Of a stretch of 50,285 nucleotides of DNA, positions 8,742 to 15,926 are shown one piece after another. The stretch comes from a virus, in IMG/VR virus record IMGVR_UViG_3300043313_001828, positions 1-50,285 of that record. One strand, given 5' to 3'. The notes under the pieces are model-generated. The model was given only the letters and a program-made list of their open reading frames with translations, was not told the DNA's origin and did no database searches. Position 1 is the first letter of the stretch, and every line of letters starts with the position of its first letter. The translations under genes and the position numbers were made by a program.

Positions 8742-9737
8742 CTACGTCCAGGCCGTGGTGCGTCCGTTGATCACGGTGAAGCGCACCGGCCACCCGTTTG
8801 TGGGATCCCGGACGTAGCCGTAGTTGAATCGATAGACCTTCGTGTTCGCATCCTCAGGAGTCAGGTCAACGACCTCCCAGACGCCGGGAATGTCGACATT
8901 GACCGTGAGCTTGGCTGCTGCCGAGCCGACGATGATATTGTTGCCGAACTGGAGTCTGACGAGCCGCTTCGTCGCCGCGTCCCAGTTCTGATACTCGGCG
9001 TAGCCTGCGGCGTTCGCCTCGAACGTGAACTGCCCCGTGATTTCAATCGCCCCGATCGTCACCTGTCCCGTCGAGACGGTGTCATCACCGTAGTACTTCC
9101 GGCCCAGGTTATTGTTGATCGTCAGGTCAGCGGCAATGAGGGTGTTCGAGAGGAGCGTCGTGCCTGCCGTGGCTCCGAAGGCGTCAATGTAGATCGCGGT
9201 TTCCCAGCCCGCGATAGTGTCCGGGACGCGCTCAGTCAGGGCGGGCGTCATGCCGCCGCCCATCACGATCGCGTCCTTGCCGAACAGGTCGGCCTGGACG
9301 GTGATGTCAGAATCGACGCCCGCGCCGCGCTGGATGCGCAGCTGGTTGACGTAGACGCCTGCCGATTGCCATGCCCGATAGCCGTCGTACCACTCCAGGG
9401 TGCCGCTATCCAGGGTAGTTCCCGGCGTGAAGACCCAGGTGGAGGCACCGAGGGTCGTGGTCGGTGTGACGGCACCCTTGATGCACATCAGGAGGAGTTC
9501 AAGGATCTCATTGGCCCCGAGCATCATCGAGACGCTGCCCGCCGCCGTCACGGCACGGGTCTTCGCGTCCACGATCTGGTCTCGCGTCCCCGTGCTGGCC
9601 GGGACACGATTCACCGTCCGGGCACGGGTGAGGTTGCTGTCCGGCATGAAGTATTCACGCCGCGTGGCCGCCACAGGAGTGCCGTAGACGGTCTCCTTGC
9701 CGGCCTGAAAAAACTTCCGCCAGCTCTCGCCGCTCAT
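8742..9737 (-). CDS. Major tail (tube) protein
   Basis: 331 aa. The opening 'WRKFFQAGKETVYGTPV' is the usual start of siphophage tube proteins, followed by 'LELLLMCIKGAVTP' and a beta-rich body with 'ITGQFTFEANAAGYAEYQ'. It polymerises as stacked hexamers around the tape measure. It is preceded by SD GGAGC 7 nt from the ATG. A rho-independent-type terminator sits between it and the upstream gene, so its expression may be adjusted at that point. Confidence 0.88.
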   Translation of the reverse strand: MSGESWRKFFQAGKETVYGTPVAATRREYFMPDSNLTRARTVNRVPASTGTRDQIVDAKTRAVTAAGSVSMMLGANEILELLLMCIKGAVTPTTTLGASTWVFTPGTTLDSGTLEWYDGYRAWQSAGVYVNQLRIQRGAGVDSDITVQADLFGKDAIVMGGGMTPALTERVPDTIAGWETAIYIDAFGATAGTTLLSNTLIAADLTINNNLGRKYYGDDTVSTGQVTIGAIEITGQFTFEANAAGYAEYQNWDAATKRLVRLQFGNNIIVGSAAAKLTVNVDIPGVWEVVDLTPEDANTKVYRFNYGYVRDPTNGWPVRFTVINGRTTAWT

Positions 9738-9761
9738 CGGTATGCTCCTTCGCTATGCACG

Positions 9762-9790
9762 AAAAAGGCCGCTGCCCGATGGCGCGGCTC
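9762..9790 (-). terminator. Rho-independent-type terminator ahead of the tube gene
   Basis: In the minus direction a GC-rich stem (GCCGCGCC / GGCAGCGGC, one bulge) with a short ATCG loop is followed directly by five T. It lies between the 70-aa gene (stop 9820) and the tube gene (start 9737), inside the late operon. It probably attenuates transcription or separates messages. Confidence 0.7.
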
Positions 9791-9819
9791 AGAGGGGTAC
9801 GACGGTTTCGGGGGTAGTG

Positions 9820-10032
9820 CTAGGGTCTCTCGACTGCCTTCTTCGGCTCATCCTTCGCGGGCGCCTCTTTCGGCGCTTCCACCTTCTGATAGATCGGTGA
9901 AGCGCGCACCGTGGCCCGCTGCTCCTTGTCGAGCGCCTCCCAATCCGACTCTGTGAGATTCTTCGCCGGAATCGAAGAGTGGTGGGCCAGCATCGGATCG
10001 CCGCCGATGTACCGATACACAACGTCAGACAC
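9820..10032 (-). CDS. Small tail-region protein; 5-prime end apparently replaced by HNH B cassette
   Basis: 70 aa from GTG 10032 with AGGAG upstream. It is hydrophilic: 'YRYIGGDP', a 'LTESDWEALDKEQRATV' helix and a Lys/Glu/Pro-rich tail. Small proteins with a KYTGDDP-type start are common next to head-tail connector genes. Its first 17 codons have a diverged second copy at 10854-10907 on the far side of HNH B, so this start was probably supplied by the cassette. Function unknown. Confidence 0.7.
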   Translation of the reverse strand: MSDVVYRYIGGDPMLAHHSSIPAKNLTESDWEALDKEQRATVRASPIYQKVEAPKEAPAKDEPKKAVERP

Positions 10033-10043
10033 TGCGTTTCTCC

Positions 10044-10082
10044 TTTCCAGAGGCGATATCCTCGTGTATAATATGCGCGAGG
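10044..10082 (+). promoter_or_regulatory. HNH B promoter with hairpin over the -10
   Basis: TTTCCA (10044-10049), a 17-bp spacer and a perfect TATAAT (10067-10072). An inverted repeat CCTCG/CGAGG (10060-10064 / 10078-10082) encloses the -10 box. This leader lacks the two-tier stem-loop found before the other HNH genes. Confidence 0.6.
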
Positions 10083-10104
10083 ACGTTTACGAAGGGGGCG
10101 GGAT

Positions 10105-10857
10105 GTGACACTGATTGAGACGATATGCAAAGGCTGCGGACAGCCCTTCTTGCACCACAGAGACAACAGCCATGTGCGTAAGTTCTGTAGCAGCAGGTGT
10201 TACGGCCACTGGCTACGCGAGAACCTTGTGATAAGTGCCGAGACACGTGCGAAGATCAGCGCGACTACCACTGGTAAGCCGAGGCCGAATCAACAGCGGA
10301 AACTCACCACGAACTGTGAGCAATGCGGCAAACCATTCACCTTTCCGCCGTCACAGAAACGCCGCTTCTGCTCAAAGACATGTTCCGGGAAGTGGCACTC
10401 ACTCCACGCAGCCGAGGTAAACAATCACTTTCGCGGGAAGAAAGCTCATAACGCAAAAGAGTACGTTGCGCTCATCTGTCCCACCTGTGGCACTACGTAT
10501 CACGCCAAGCCATCGCACGCACATCGCCGGCGTTATTGTTCATATGGCTGCATGGCCGAGGCATATACGGAAATGACGGGCGAACGAAGTCCGTCATGGC
10601 GTGGCGGGACGATCAAATACTACGGCCCTTCGTGGCGTAAGGTATCGCGGATGCTCCGCAACAAGTACCCCGGTTGCCAACAGTGCGGCAAGACTCGTGA
10701 GGAGAACGGACGCGAACTTGACGTACATCACCTTGTCCCGTTCCGCACATTCGGCGTCGCTCGACATCTTGAAGCCAACGATCCCGCCAATCTCCTCGTA
10801 CTCTGCCACACCTGCCACATGGAAATGGAAGTGGAAATGCGCCAAGCAGGTGGTTAG
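10105..10857 (+). CDS. HNH homing endonuclease B (NUMOD3 plus zinc knuckles)
   Basis: 250 aa from GTG 10105 behind a GGGGGCGGG purine tract. Order: zinc knuckle (CKGCG...CSSRC), a NUMOD3-like helix (SAETRAKISATTTGKP), two more CxxC/CxxxC knuckles (CEQCG...CSKTC; CPTCG...CSYGC), then an HNH core (CQQCGKTREENG, LDVHHLVPFRTFG, LLVLCHTCHM). Metal Cys and catalytic His are intact. It is antisense to the late operon, and its TAG overlaps the TAA of the truncated gene copy at 10854. NUMOD and HNH modules are typical of phage homing endonucleases. Confidence 0.9.
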   Translation: MTLIETICKGCGQPFLHHRDNSHVRKFCSSRCYGHWLRENLVISAETRAKISATTTGKPRPNQQRKLTTNCEQCGKPFTFPPSQKRRFCSKTCSGKWHSLHAAEVNNHFRGKKAHNAKEYVALICPTCGTTYHAKPSHAHRRRYCSYGCMAEAYTEMTGERSPSWRGGTIKYYGPSWRKVSRMLRNKYPGCQQCGKTREENGRELDVHHLVPFRTFGVARHLEANDPANLLVLCHTCHMEMEVEMRQAGG

Positions 10858-10907
10858 TGGGCCTGCTCGGGGTCTTTGCCGGTGTACTTGTAGGCGATGT
10901 CTGCCAT
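10854..10907 (-). pseudogene. 17-codon remnant of the 9820-10032 gene's 5-prime end
   Basis: ATG at 10907 with TAGGAGG 6 nt upstream encodes MADIAYKYTGKDPEQAH and then stops. It aligns with MSDVVYRYIGGDPMLAH at the start of the intact 70-aa gene beyond HNH B. Its intact SD shows it is the old translation start, cut off when HNH B inserted. It may still be translated as a short peptide. Confidence 0.75.
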
Positions 10908-10917
10908 GGTATGCCTC

Positions 10918-11139
10918 CTACTTGAGTCCGAGCGCGCCGTTCCGCCGCCGCTTTTTCAGCAACGCCTGATGGATGGCGTCGACCAACGCATCCGGAGATG
11001 ACAGAGCGCCGTGAATGTGGATATGGATCTCCTGTGGCTGTTCACGTGGAGCGAGGATGCCGAGCGGCACAACGAAGCCATCCATCTCACCGAGCCTGAA
11101 CGGTTGCCTGACGACGCCACCTGTCGCCACCTTCGCCAT
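10918..11139 (-). CDS. Small tail protein paralogous to the tape measure C-terminus
   Basis: 73 aa, SD GGAGC. The last 45 residues (IHIHIHGALSSPDALVDA ... RRRNGALGLK) align with the extreme C-terminus of the tape measure protein (YHITVEVAGSV ... RRTGPLGLK), including the identical LGLK end. The stop TAG doubles as part of the next SD. It lies between the tail terminator and tube genes. I infer that it occupies the same binding site as the tape measure C-terminus or is a duplicated tail-tip module. Function unknown. Confidence 0.7.
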   Translation of the reverse strand: MAKVATGGVVRQPFRLGEMDGFVVPLGILAPREQPQEIHIHIHGALSSPDALVDAIHQALLKKRRRNGALGLK

Positions 11140-11166
11140 GCGGAAGCTCCTTTGTCAACGTTGGGA

Positions 11167-11616
11167 CTAGTACGCGAGGGTGGTGGTGTAATCCTCGACC
11201 ACCCGCAGTTCCCACACGCGCTGCCTGCGTACGACGCTCCCCATCTGGATATAGGCAGGCGCACTCTGCGATGCCATCGTCGCGCTATGGACGGTGCCTT
11301 GTCCGAGGGATTGGTCGCCGTGGAATGCCCCCTCAATGGCATCGCACAGGCTGAGAAACAATGCCTCCGAGGGGTCGTCAGGAGTGCGCACCCACAGACG
11401 CACCTGGAGATAATGCGTGCGGCGCATCAAGGTACCCGCGCGTAGCTCGTCCTCAGGGTAGAGATGAAGCACGTAGGCATCCACATCCTGCGTGGCGACC
11501 AACGTGAACGGTGCCGCCTTGCCAAACACCACATCGGGTGTGACGATCCCCGCACACTGGATCGTGAGGCGATTCTTTGTCGCATCCACGATAGTGTTTA
11601 GCGGCAATGCGACCAT
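11167..11616 (-). CDS. Tail terminator / tail completion protein
   Basis: 149 aa from ATG 11616, which overlaps the preceding stop as TGATG. It has a mixed alpha/beta pattern with 'LMRRTHYLQVRLWVRTP' and 'LCDAIEGAFHG', typical of siphophage tail terminators that cap the tube. Its order (closure protein, gp10-like, this gene, tube) matches head-tail connector clusters. Assigned from position and general sequence character. Confidence 0.6.
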   Translation of the reverse strand: MVALPLNTIVDATKNRLTIQCAGIVTPDVVFGKAAPFTLVATQDVDAYVLHLYPEDELRAGTLMRRTHYLQVRLWVRTPDDPSEALFLSLCDAIEGAFHGDQSLGQGTVHSATMASQSAPAYIQMGSVVRRQRVWELRVVEDYTTTLAY

Positions 11617-11978
11617 CAAATTACCTCGCCGTGGATTGACGACCTCAGATAGCCAGTAACCACATGGACAAGTGCCTGGGCGCGGGTCTCAAGGAGTTGT
11701 GCGCCGGTTTGGAGATTGCGCCGCAGCGCGGTCGTGTCGCCTGTCTCAATAACCTCAACGATGCCCTCGGCAACGAGTGCCGCGATTTGGTCAGCGGTCT
11801 GCGCTGCGGCGGGTTCAAGATACGGCCGCGCGGACATGCGAGACGTACCCTTCTCGACAAACTCCGCATAGGGTGCGTCCGCATGGAGGCGGATGCCCGC
11901 CGATGAGATTGCCTGCCCAGCCGCGTTGAGGTGTTGGATAAGATCATCCAACCCGACTAAGGTGATGGAGACGGACAT
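11616..11978 (-). CDS. HK97 gp10-like head-tail connector protein
   Basis: 120 aa. 'ISLVGLDDL'-type start (SITLVGLDDLIQHLN), then 'ADAPYAEFVEKGTSRMSARPYLEPA', a strong signature of HK97 gp10-like / minor tail completion proteins (Y..FVE.GT..M.A.P.L.PA). The ATG follows the upstream TAG directly, and the stop overlaps the next ATG, so three connector genes are translationally coupled. Confidence 0.8.
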   Translation of the reverse strand: MSVSITLVGLDDLIQHLNAAGQAISSAGIRLHADAPYAEFVEKGTSRMSARPYLEPAAAQTADQIAALVAEGIVEVIETGDTTALRRNLQTGAQLLETRAQALVHVVTGYLRSSIHGEVI

Positions 11979-12344
11979 CTACTGCCCCTCGGTGGCGAGG
12001 ACGCGGTTCGAGGGGCAGTAGCTACCCGCGAGATCGCCCATGACGGTAAAGATGCGCCCACGCAAGCCGACGCTCGTAGTATCTGCCTTCATACGCACCT
12101 GCCAGCCGGGTGCCACGTCCGTCCCAACGGGAAGCGAGATCGTCCACTGGCCAATCACCTCCGGACGATCCGGCGCGGTGAATGACAAGGGAGCGCCGGG
12201 CGATGCGGTGACACGGCACATGACGCTGGATTGCATGACGGCGCGGGGGGTGGCGGCGTTATAGAGATCGCAGGTGTCGGGCATCCCCGACTCGGCATGT
12301 GCCCGCATCACGCCCAGGCGCGCAGTGAAGGTCGGATTCGCCAT
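11979..12344 (-). CDS. Head closure / stopper-type connector
   Basis: 121 aa, mostly beta with 'MPDTCDLYNAATPRAVMQS' and 'WTISLPVGTDVAPGWQV', resembling the small stopper proteins of actinophages that bind beneath the adaptor. In order it follows the adaptor (13307-13729), interrupted by HNH C. Function from synteny and fold impression. Confidence 0.6.
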   Translation of the reverse strand: MANPTFTARLGVMRAHAESGMPDTCDLYNAATPRAVMQSSVMCRVTASPGAPLSFTAPDRPEVIGQWTISLPVGTDVAPGWQVRMKADTTSVGLRGRIFTVMGDLAGSYCPSNRVLATEGQ

Positions 12345-12368
12345 CGTCGTTCACCCCTTTGACTGCGA

Positions 12369-13217
12369 CTACCGCGGCCACCGCCCTCCATAGGGATTGC
12401 CGAGCATCGTCCACAACGGCTTGTCATGCTTGCGGCAGTTGCAGGAGAGGCAGGCTGGTACAACGTTACTCATCGTGTGGTGACCGCCTCTCGCGATAGG
12501 AATCAGGTGATCTTGCGTCAACGTCACACCCTCCGCTCCGCAATAGGCGCATACGTGGTTGAAGTATTCCTTCACCTCCTGCCATTGCTTCGGGGTGAAG
12601 TCGTTCACCGGCACGCCCCGCAACTTTGCCCGCCGTCGCTGAGTATAGGGAATGTCATAACCGGGGTGCGCTTGACGGTGCCTGCGCTGCGTTGCCTTTA
12701 GCCGTTCGGGATGCTCCGTACGATACTTGGCAAGGGAAGCGCAGCGCGGTTCAGGATTCTCTGCGTACCGCCTGCGAGCCGCTGCGTTAATCTCATCGCG
12801 TCGCTTTGCGTAACGAGCATTCCGGTGCGCTTGCACGCGATCAGGATTCTCGTCTTGCCAACGCTTGACGCGCGCCACGATCTTTGCCGAGTTTTCCTTC
12901 CGCCACGCCTTAGATTCTTCGGTATGTGCCCAATAGTAAGTCCGACCTTCTGCCTGAATCCGTTCTAGATTCGCGGCCCGGTATTGCGCGCGCTGCTCTC
13001 GATGCCCTTCGTTGTACTTGCGGCGTCGCTCCTGCTCACGCTCAAGGTTTGCGTAATAGTGGGCTTTGCGCAGGAGGTTCTTGCAGTCCTTGCACCACGA
13101 TTCGTAACCAGAGGATGTGACAGAGAATCGTGCGATGGGACGCATCTCTTTGCACTTCGTGCAGCAGCGCATTTCAGGCGGCGGCATGAGGGATGGCTGA
13201 GTGTATACTTCGTCCAT
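12369..13217 (-). CDS. HNH homing endonuclease C
   Basis: 282 aa from ATG 13217 with GGAGG 6 nt upstream. The N-terminal Cys cluster (CCTKCKEMRPIARF...WCKDC) is a zinc-ribbon. A long basic helical region follows with repeated R-x-x-N-P/x-E units, probably for DNA contact. The HNH core is HVCAYCG, LTQDHLIPIARGG, NVVPACLSCNCRK. The C-terminal LGNPYGGRWPR copies the end of the upstream adaptor protein (LGNPYGRFRQ), so the last codons are probably the adaptor's old 3-prime end captured by the cassette. Same strand as the operon, with its own promoter. Confidence 0.9.
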   Translation of the reverse strand: MDEVYTQPSLMPPPEMRCCTKCKEMRPIARFSVTSSGYESWCKDCKNLLRKAHYYANLEREQERRRKYNEGHREQRAQYRAANLERIQAEGRTYYWAHTEESKAWRKENSAKIVARVKRWQDENPDRVQAHRNARYAKRRDEINAAARRRYAENPEPRCASLAKYRTEHPERLKATQRRHRQAHPGYDIPYTQRRRAKLRGVPVNDFTPKQWQEVKEYFNHVCAYCGAEGVTLTQDHLIPIARGGHHTMSNVVPACLSCNCRKHDKPLWTMLGNPYGGRWPR

Positions 13218-13242
13218 CGGACACCTCCAACGTGTTCGATGC

Positions 13243-13302
13243 GCCCCGGCGGTGTTCGAAGCACCAAAGGGGCATTTGCGTGATTCCAATGGGCTAAGTA
13301 TA
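13243..13302 (-). promoter_or_regulatory. HNH C leader: promoter and two-tier stem-loop
   Basis: Minus-strand extended -10 TGC-TATACT (13297-13302) with TGGACG 17 bp upstream. The stem-loop at 13243-13273 has outer stem GCCCC/GGGGC, 3-nt internal loops, inner stem GGTG/CACC and a 7-nt loop. It has the same geometry as the HNH A leader, but its inner stem bases differ in a compensated way. GGAGG follows about 20 nt later. Confidence 0.65.
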
Positions 13303-13306
13303 GCAT

Positions 13307-13729
13307 CTACTGGCGAAACCGTCCATATGGGTTTCCTAGGAATTTACTCGCGTTTCGATCTGCCCCCCACGCATTCGGCGGTGGTTCGGGCGCGGTTGTC
13401 GTCAGGACGCCCGAGGCGACGCCCAATGAGCTGACAATCTTTTCCTGCCGCGCGATTTCCGCGTCAACCTGCGCATACATGTCGCTGAGGTTCTTCGCTC
13501 GCCCTGAGAGGCGTTCGCTGTGCTCGGCGTGAATGTCGTAATCCGCCTCATCGCGCCGCGTTCCCATGAGGATCGTAATCCCCGAACGCTTCGTGTACAG
13601 GTAGACGAGGTAGTTGGACCGTCCCGGCGTACTGTGCGCCTGCCAGAAGGCGGGGAGTTGCGTCGCCAGAACGCCATCGGGATCGCCTAACTCCGCGATG
13701 ATCATCGCTTCCGTGAATGTGGCACTCAT
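13307..13729 (-). CDS. Head-tail adaptor (connector) protein
   Basis: 140 aa. It starts 'FTEAMIIAELGDPDGVLATQ' and has a helical C-terminal half (LSDMYAQVDAEIARQEK). It follows the capsid and a small acidic protein, the position of gp6-like adaptors. The final codons, from AGTAAATTCC onward, are markedly AT-richer than the rest and encode LGNPYGRFRQ, duplicated at the end of HNH C. I infer this 3-prime end was supplied by the cassette. Confidence 0.6.
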   Translation of the reverse strand: MSATFTEAMIIAELGDPDGVLATQLPAFWQAHSTPGRSNYLVYLYTKRSGITILMGTRRDEADYDIHAEHSERLSGRAKNLSDMYAQVDAEIARQEKIVSSLGVASGVLTTTAPEPPPNAWGADRNASKFLGNPYGRFRQ

Positions 13730-13747
13730 CAGGCGACCCCTTCGTGG

Positions 13748-14005
13748 TTAGTGGGCTGGTGGCGCGGCGGGCGGCTTGGCCGGTGGCTCCGGTGGCTCTA
13801 CCGGTTCCTCCTCATCCTCATCGGGCGCATCGGCGGGGACGATGGCACCCACGTCAACGAGGCGCTGGATATCGAGGCCGTCAAGGTCTTTCTCAGTCAG
13901 GCGGTCGCCCTCGCTCCAGTCGTCGACCTTCGTGTGGGCAACGCGGTATTCTTGCGGCTTCTTTTCCGCCTTCGCCTTCGGGGCGTCATCCTTCGGTGCT
14001 GGCAT
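13748..14005 (-). CDS. Small acidic Pro-rich protein after the capsid gene
   Basis: 85 aa from ATG 14005 with AAGGAG upstream. A Lys-rich start is followed by a folded-looking centre (YRVAHTKVDDWSEGDRLTEK) and a Glu/Pro-rich tail ending PPEPPAKPPAAPPAH. Position between capsid and adaptor suggests a head accessory protein. Unrecognised otherwise. Confidence 0.6.
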   Translation of the reverse strand: MPAPKDDAPKAKAEKKPQEYRVAHTKVDDWSEGDRLTEKDLDGLDIQRLVDVGAIVPADAPDEDEEEPVEPPEPPAKPPAAPPAH

Positions 14006-14053
14006 AATGGGATACTCCTTCACTCGCTCAGTAGTCAGCGGTCAGCCACACGA

Positions 14054-15067
14054 TCAAATGGTCATGATGACGATGGAGCCAGGATAGAAGATCACTGGCC
14101 CGCCGTTCATACCATCGTGGACCTCGATCGTCCTCGGCACCTTCTCTTCGCCGCGGTCGATCACCTTCTGATAGACACCGGGGCCAAGGTCGGGGTTGTT
14201 AGCGTTACGGGTGAGACGGAACGCGCCAATGCGCTGCCCACCCGTGCGCTTGCCGACGAGCACCACCTTGTTGTTCGGCACGTAGAGAACGAAGGTGCCT
14301 GTGTCGTCAAGGTAGCCCTCATCGTAGATCGTGATGGAGGGCAGGCCTTCCATGTTGAGGACGCGGTTCACGTCCGCGAGTCCCGCGATGGTGCCGAGGC
14401 CACTCGGACGCCGCCCGAAGAGGTCATTCGCGTTCGTGTTGCTCATCAGGCTATTGAACGTGGCGCGATTCATCACCGCTGTCGCGTCCGTCCCGAACGA
14501 GACGCCCTTCCCACGGGAGAGCAACTGCACGGAGCGGAAGTTCGCCAGGGGAACAGCGGTCGCGCTTGTCGCCCACGTGACACCCGCCGTGAAGGTCTGG
14601 GTGGTGTAGGAGTCCGCGACGCGCACCACGCCGTCCTCGCCGGCGACGGAGAAGGTGCCGGACGCGAGGAGTGCCCAGATGACCTGCTCCTGGCGATCGA
14701 GGCGGCGGCCCATCAGGCGCTCCTGCTCCGCCATGACGAGATCGGACACGTCGATCGGTGTGCCGAAGGTGCCGAGACGCCGGCGGCGGGTCAGGTCGTT
14801 CTCATCGAGGACCGAGAACTCACCGTAGACACCGGGCGACATCAGGTACTTCTTGCTGCCGACCTTCTTCACCCGGGGCGGCTCGCCATTGAGGCCACGG
14901 ATTGCCTGGAGGCCCGTCCAGTTGTCCATCTGCTCCCATTCGAGCAGGTGGTTGTCGGACTCCTCGAAGGGCATGATCGTAAAGCCGAGCCGGTTCTCGA
15001 CCATGCGCGGGGTCTTCTCTTGCGCGATCAGCGTCAACTCCGCCGATGACGGGAATGCGAACGACAT
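14054..15067 (-). CDS. Major capsid protein (gpE-like family)
   Basis: 337 aa. 'RRLDRQEQVIWALLASGTFSV', 'RSVQLLSRGKGVSFGTDATAVMN' and the C-terminal 'YPGSIVIMTI' fit the Phage_cap_E (lambda gpE-like) HK97-fold capsids. SD GGAGC lies 7 nt before ATG. It follows the decoration gene, as in lambda (D then E). It forms the icosahedral shell after protease-driven maturation. Confidence 0.88.
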   Translation of the reverse strand: MSFAFPSSAELTLIAQEKTPRMVENRLGFTIMPFEESDNHLLEWEQMDNWTGLQAIRGLNGEPPRVKKVGSKKYLMSPGVYGEFSVLDENDLTRRRRLGTFGTPIDVSDLVMAEQERLMGRRLDRQEQVIWALLASGTFSVAGEDGVVRVADSYTTQTFTAGVTWATSATAVPLANFRSVQLLSRGKGVSFGTDATAVMNRATFNSLMSNTNANDLFGRRPSGLGTIAGLADVNRVLNMEGLPSITIYDEGYLDDTGTFVLYVPNNKVVLVGKRTGGQRIGAFRLTRNANNPDLGPGVYQKVIDRGEEKVPRTIEVHDGMNGGPVIFYPGSIVIMTI

Positions 15068-15114
15068 TGCAATGCTCCTTTGTCATGCCGCCCGCAGAAC
15101 CGGGCAACGAAACA

Positions 15115-15135
15115 GGGCGGCCGGCGCGGCCGCCC
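15115..15135 (-). promoter_or_regulatory. GC-rich hairpin between decoration and capsid genes
   Basis: Minus-strand stem GGGCGGCC/GGCCGCCC with a short GC loop, followed by TGTTTCGTTG, a weak T tract. It lies in the gap just upstream of the capsid gene SD. It may be an attenuator, mRNA-end stabiliser or processing site; no true terminator tail. Confidence 0.45.
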
Positions 15136-15161
15136 CTCAGATCAGTGTGTGCTGGCTATCT

Positions 15162-15884
15162 TCATCCAAATCTAACGGTTCCTGTCCCAACGGTGCCGTT
15201 CAGCAGCCGCCCCGCCATCAGCGTCAGGGCATTGGCATCGAGGCCGCTCAGGTCTTCGCATCGGAAGGTTCCCGAGATGAAGGCAGGAACGCTCTTGCGC
15301 GTCTCGCCGAAGTCTTGCCCGCCATAGGTGATGTTGCCCGATGCGTCGGTGGACGCCGCGTAGGCAAGGATCACCTTCGGAATCTGACTGCCATCGGTCG
15401 CGACGGCGGTGTACTGCTTGTAGGTGCCCGCTGGCCCCGCCGTACCGGTGATCGTGGAGGCGTCCGTGATTGTGCCACCTGTCACGCCCGCGCCGCCTAC
15501 CGTGAGTACTGTGGGGCGCGGGCCATTGATGGTCGAGGTCAAGGTGAAGGCGGTCGGAGTAGTGAAGGTGCCGCCCGTGGCGATATAGCCGAGCGGGCCG
15601 GGAGTCGCGGCAAGCATCGCGGCCGTCAACTGGGCCGCCGTCGCGTTGTAGGCGATGGCAGCGGTCGTGTTCGTGCCATCACTGAGCGTGAACGAACCAG
15701 CAGAGAGGGCACCGGAGGCGGTGAGCGTGTGGGTGGCGGTCGTGCCCGCGAGTTCACCGAGGATCGTGCCCTTGATGTACGAGACCGATGCGGGCAGGTT
15801 GACGGTGATCTCGCGGGCGTCTTCGGGGTCAATGTACGGTTCCAGGCGGAGATTATTGAACGTTGCAACGGGTGCAGTCGGCAT
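15162..15884 (-). CDS. Head decoration protein (lambda D-like) with inserted domain
   Basis: 240 aa from ATG 15884 (GGAG 7 nt upstream); an ATG 6 nt earlier is too close to the SD. The outer parts match gpD-like proteins: 'SYIKGTILGELAGT' at the N side and 'GETRKSVPAFISGTFRCEDL', 'LMAGRLLNG' at the C side. Between about residues 53 and 140 lies an extra Thr/Gly-rich beta domain (AAIAYNATAAQLTAAML), a recurrent surface repeat module. gpD trimers stabilise the filled head; the insert would project outward. Confidence 0.75.
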   Translation of the reverse strand: MPTAPVATFNNLRLEPYIDPEDAREITVNLPASVSYIKGTILGELAGTTATHTLTASGALSAGSFTLSDGTNTTAAIAYNATAAQLTAAMLAATPGPLGYIATGGTFTTPTAFTLTSTINGPRPTVLTVGGAGVTGGTITDASTITGTAGPAGTYKQYTAVATDGSQIPKVILAYAASTDASGNITYGGQDFGETRKSVPAFISGTFRCEDLSGLDANALTLMAGRLLNGTVGTGTVRFG

Positions 15885-15926
15885 TGCCATGCTCCTTTCA
15901 GGGGCAACAGACGAAACGAATATTTC

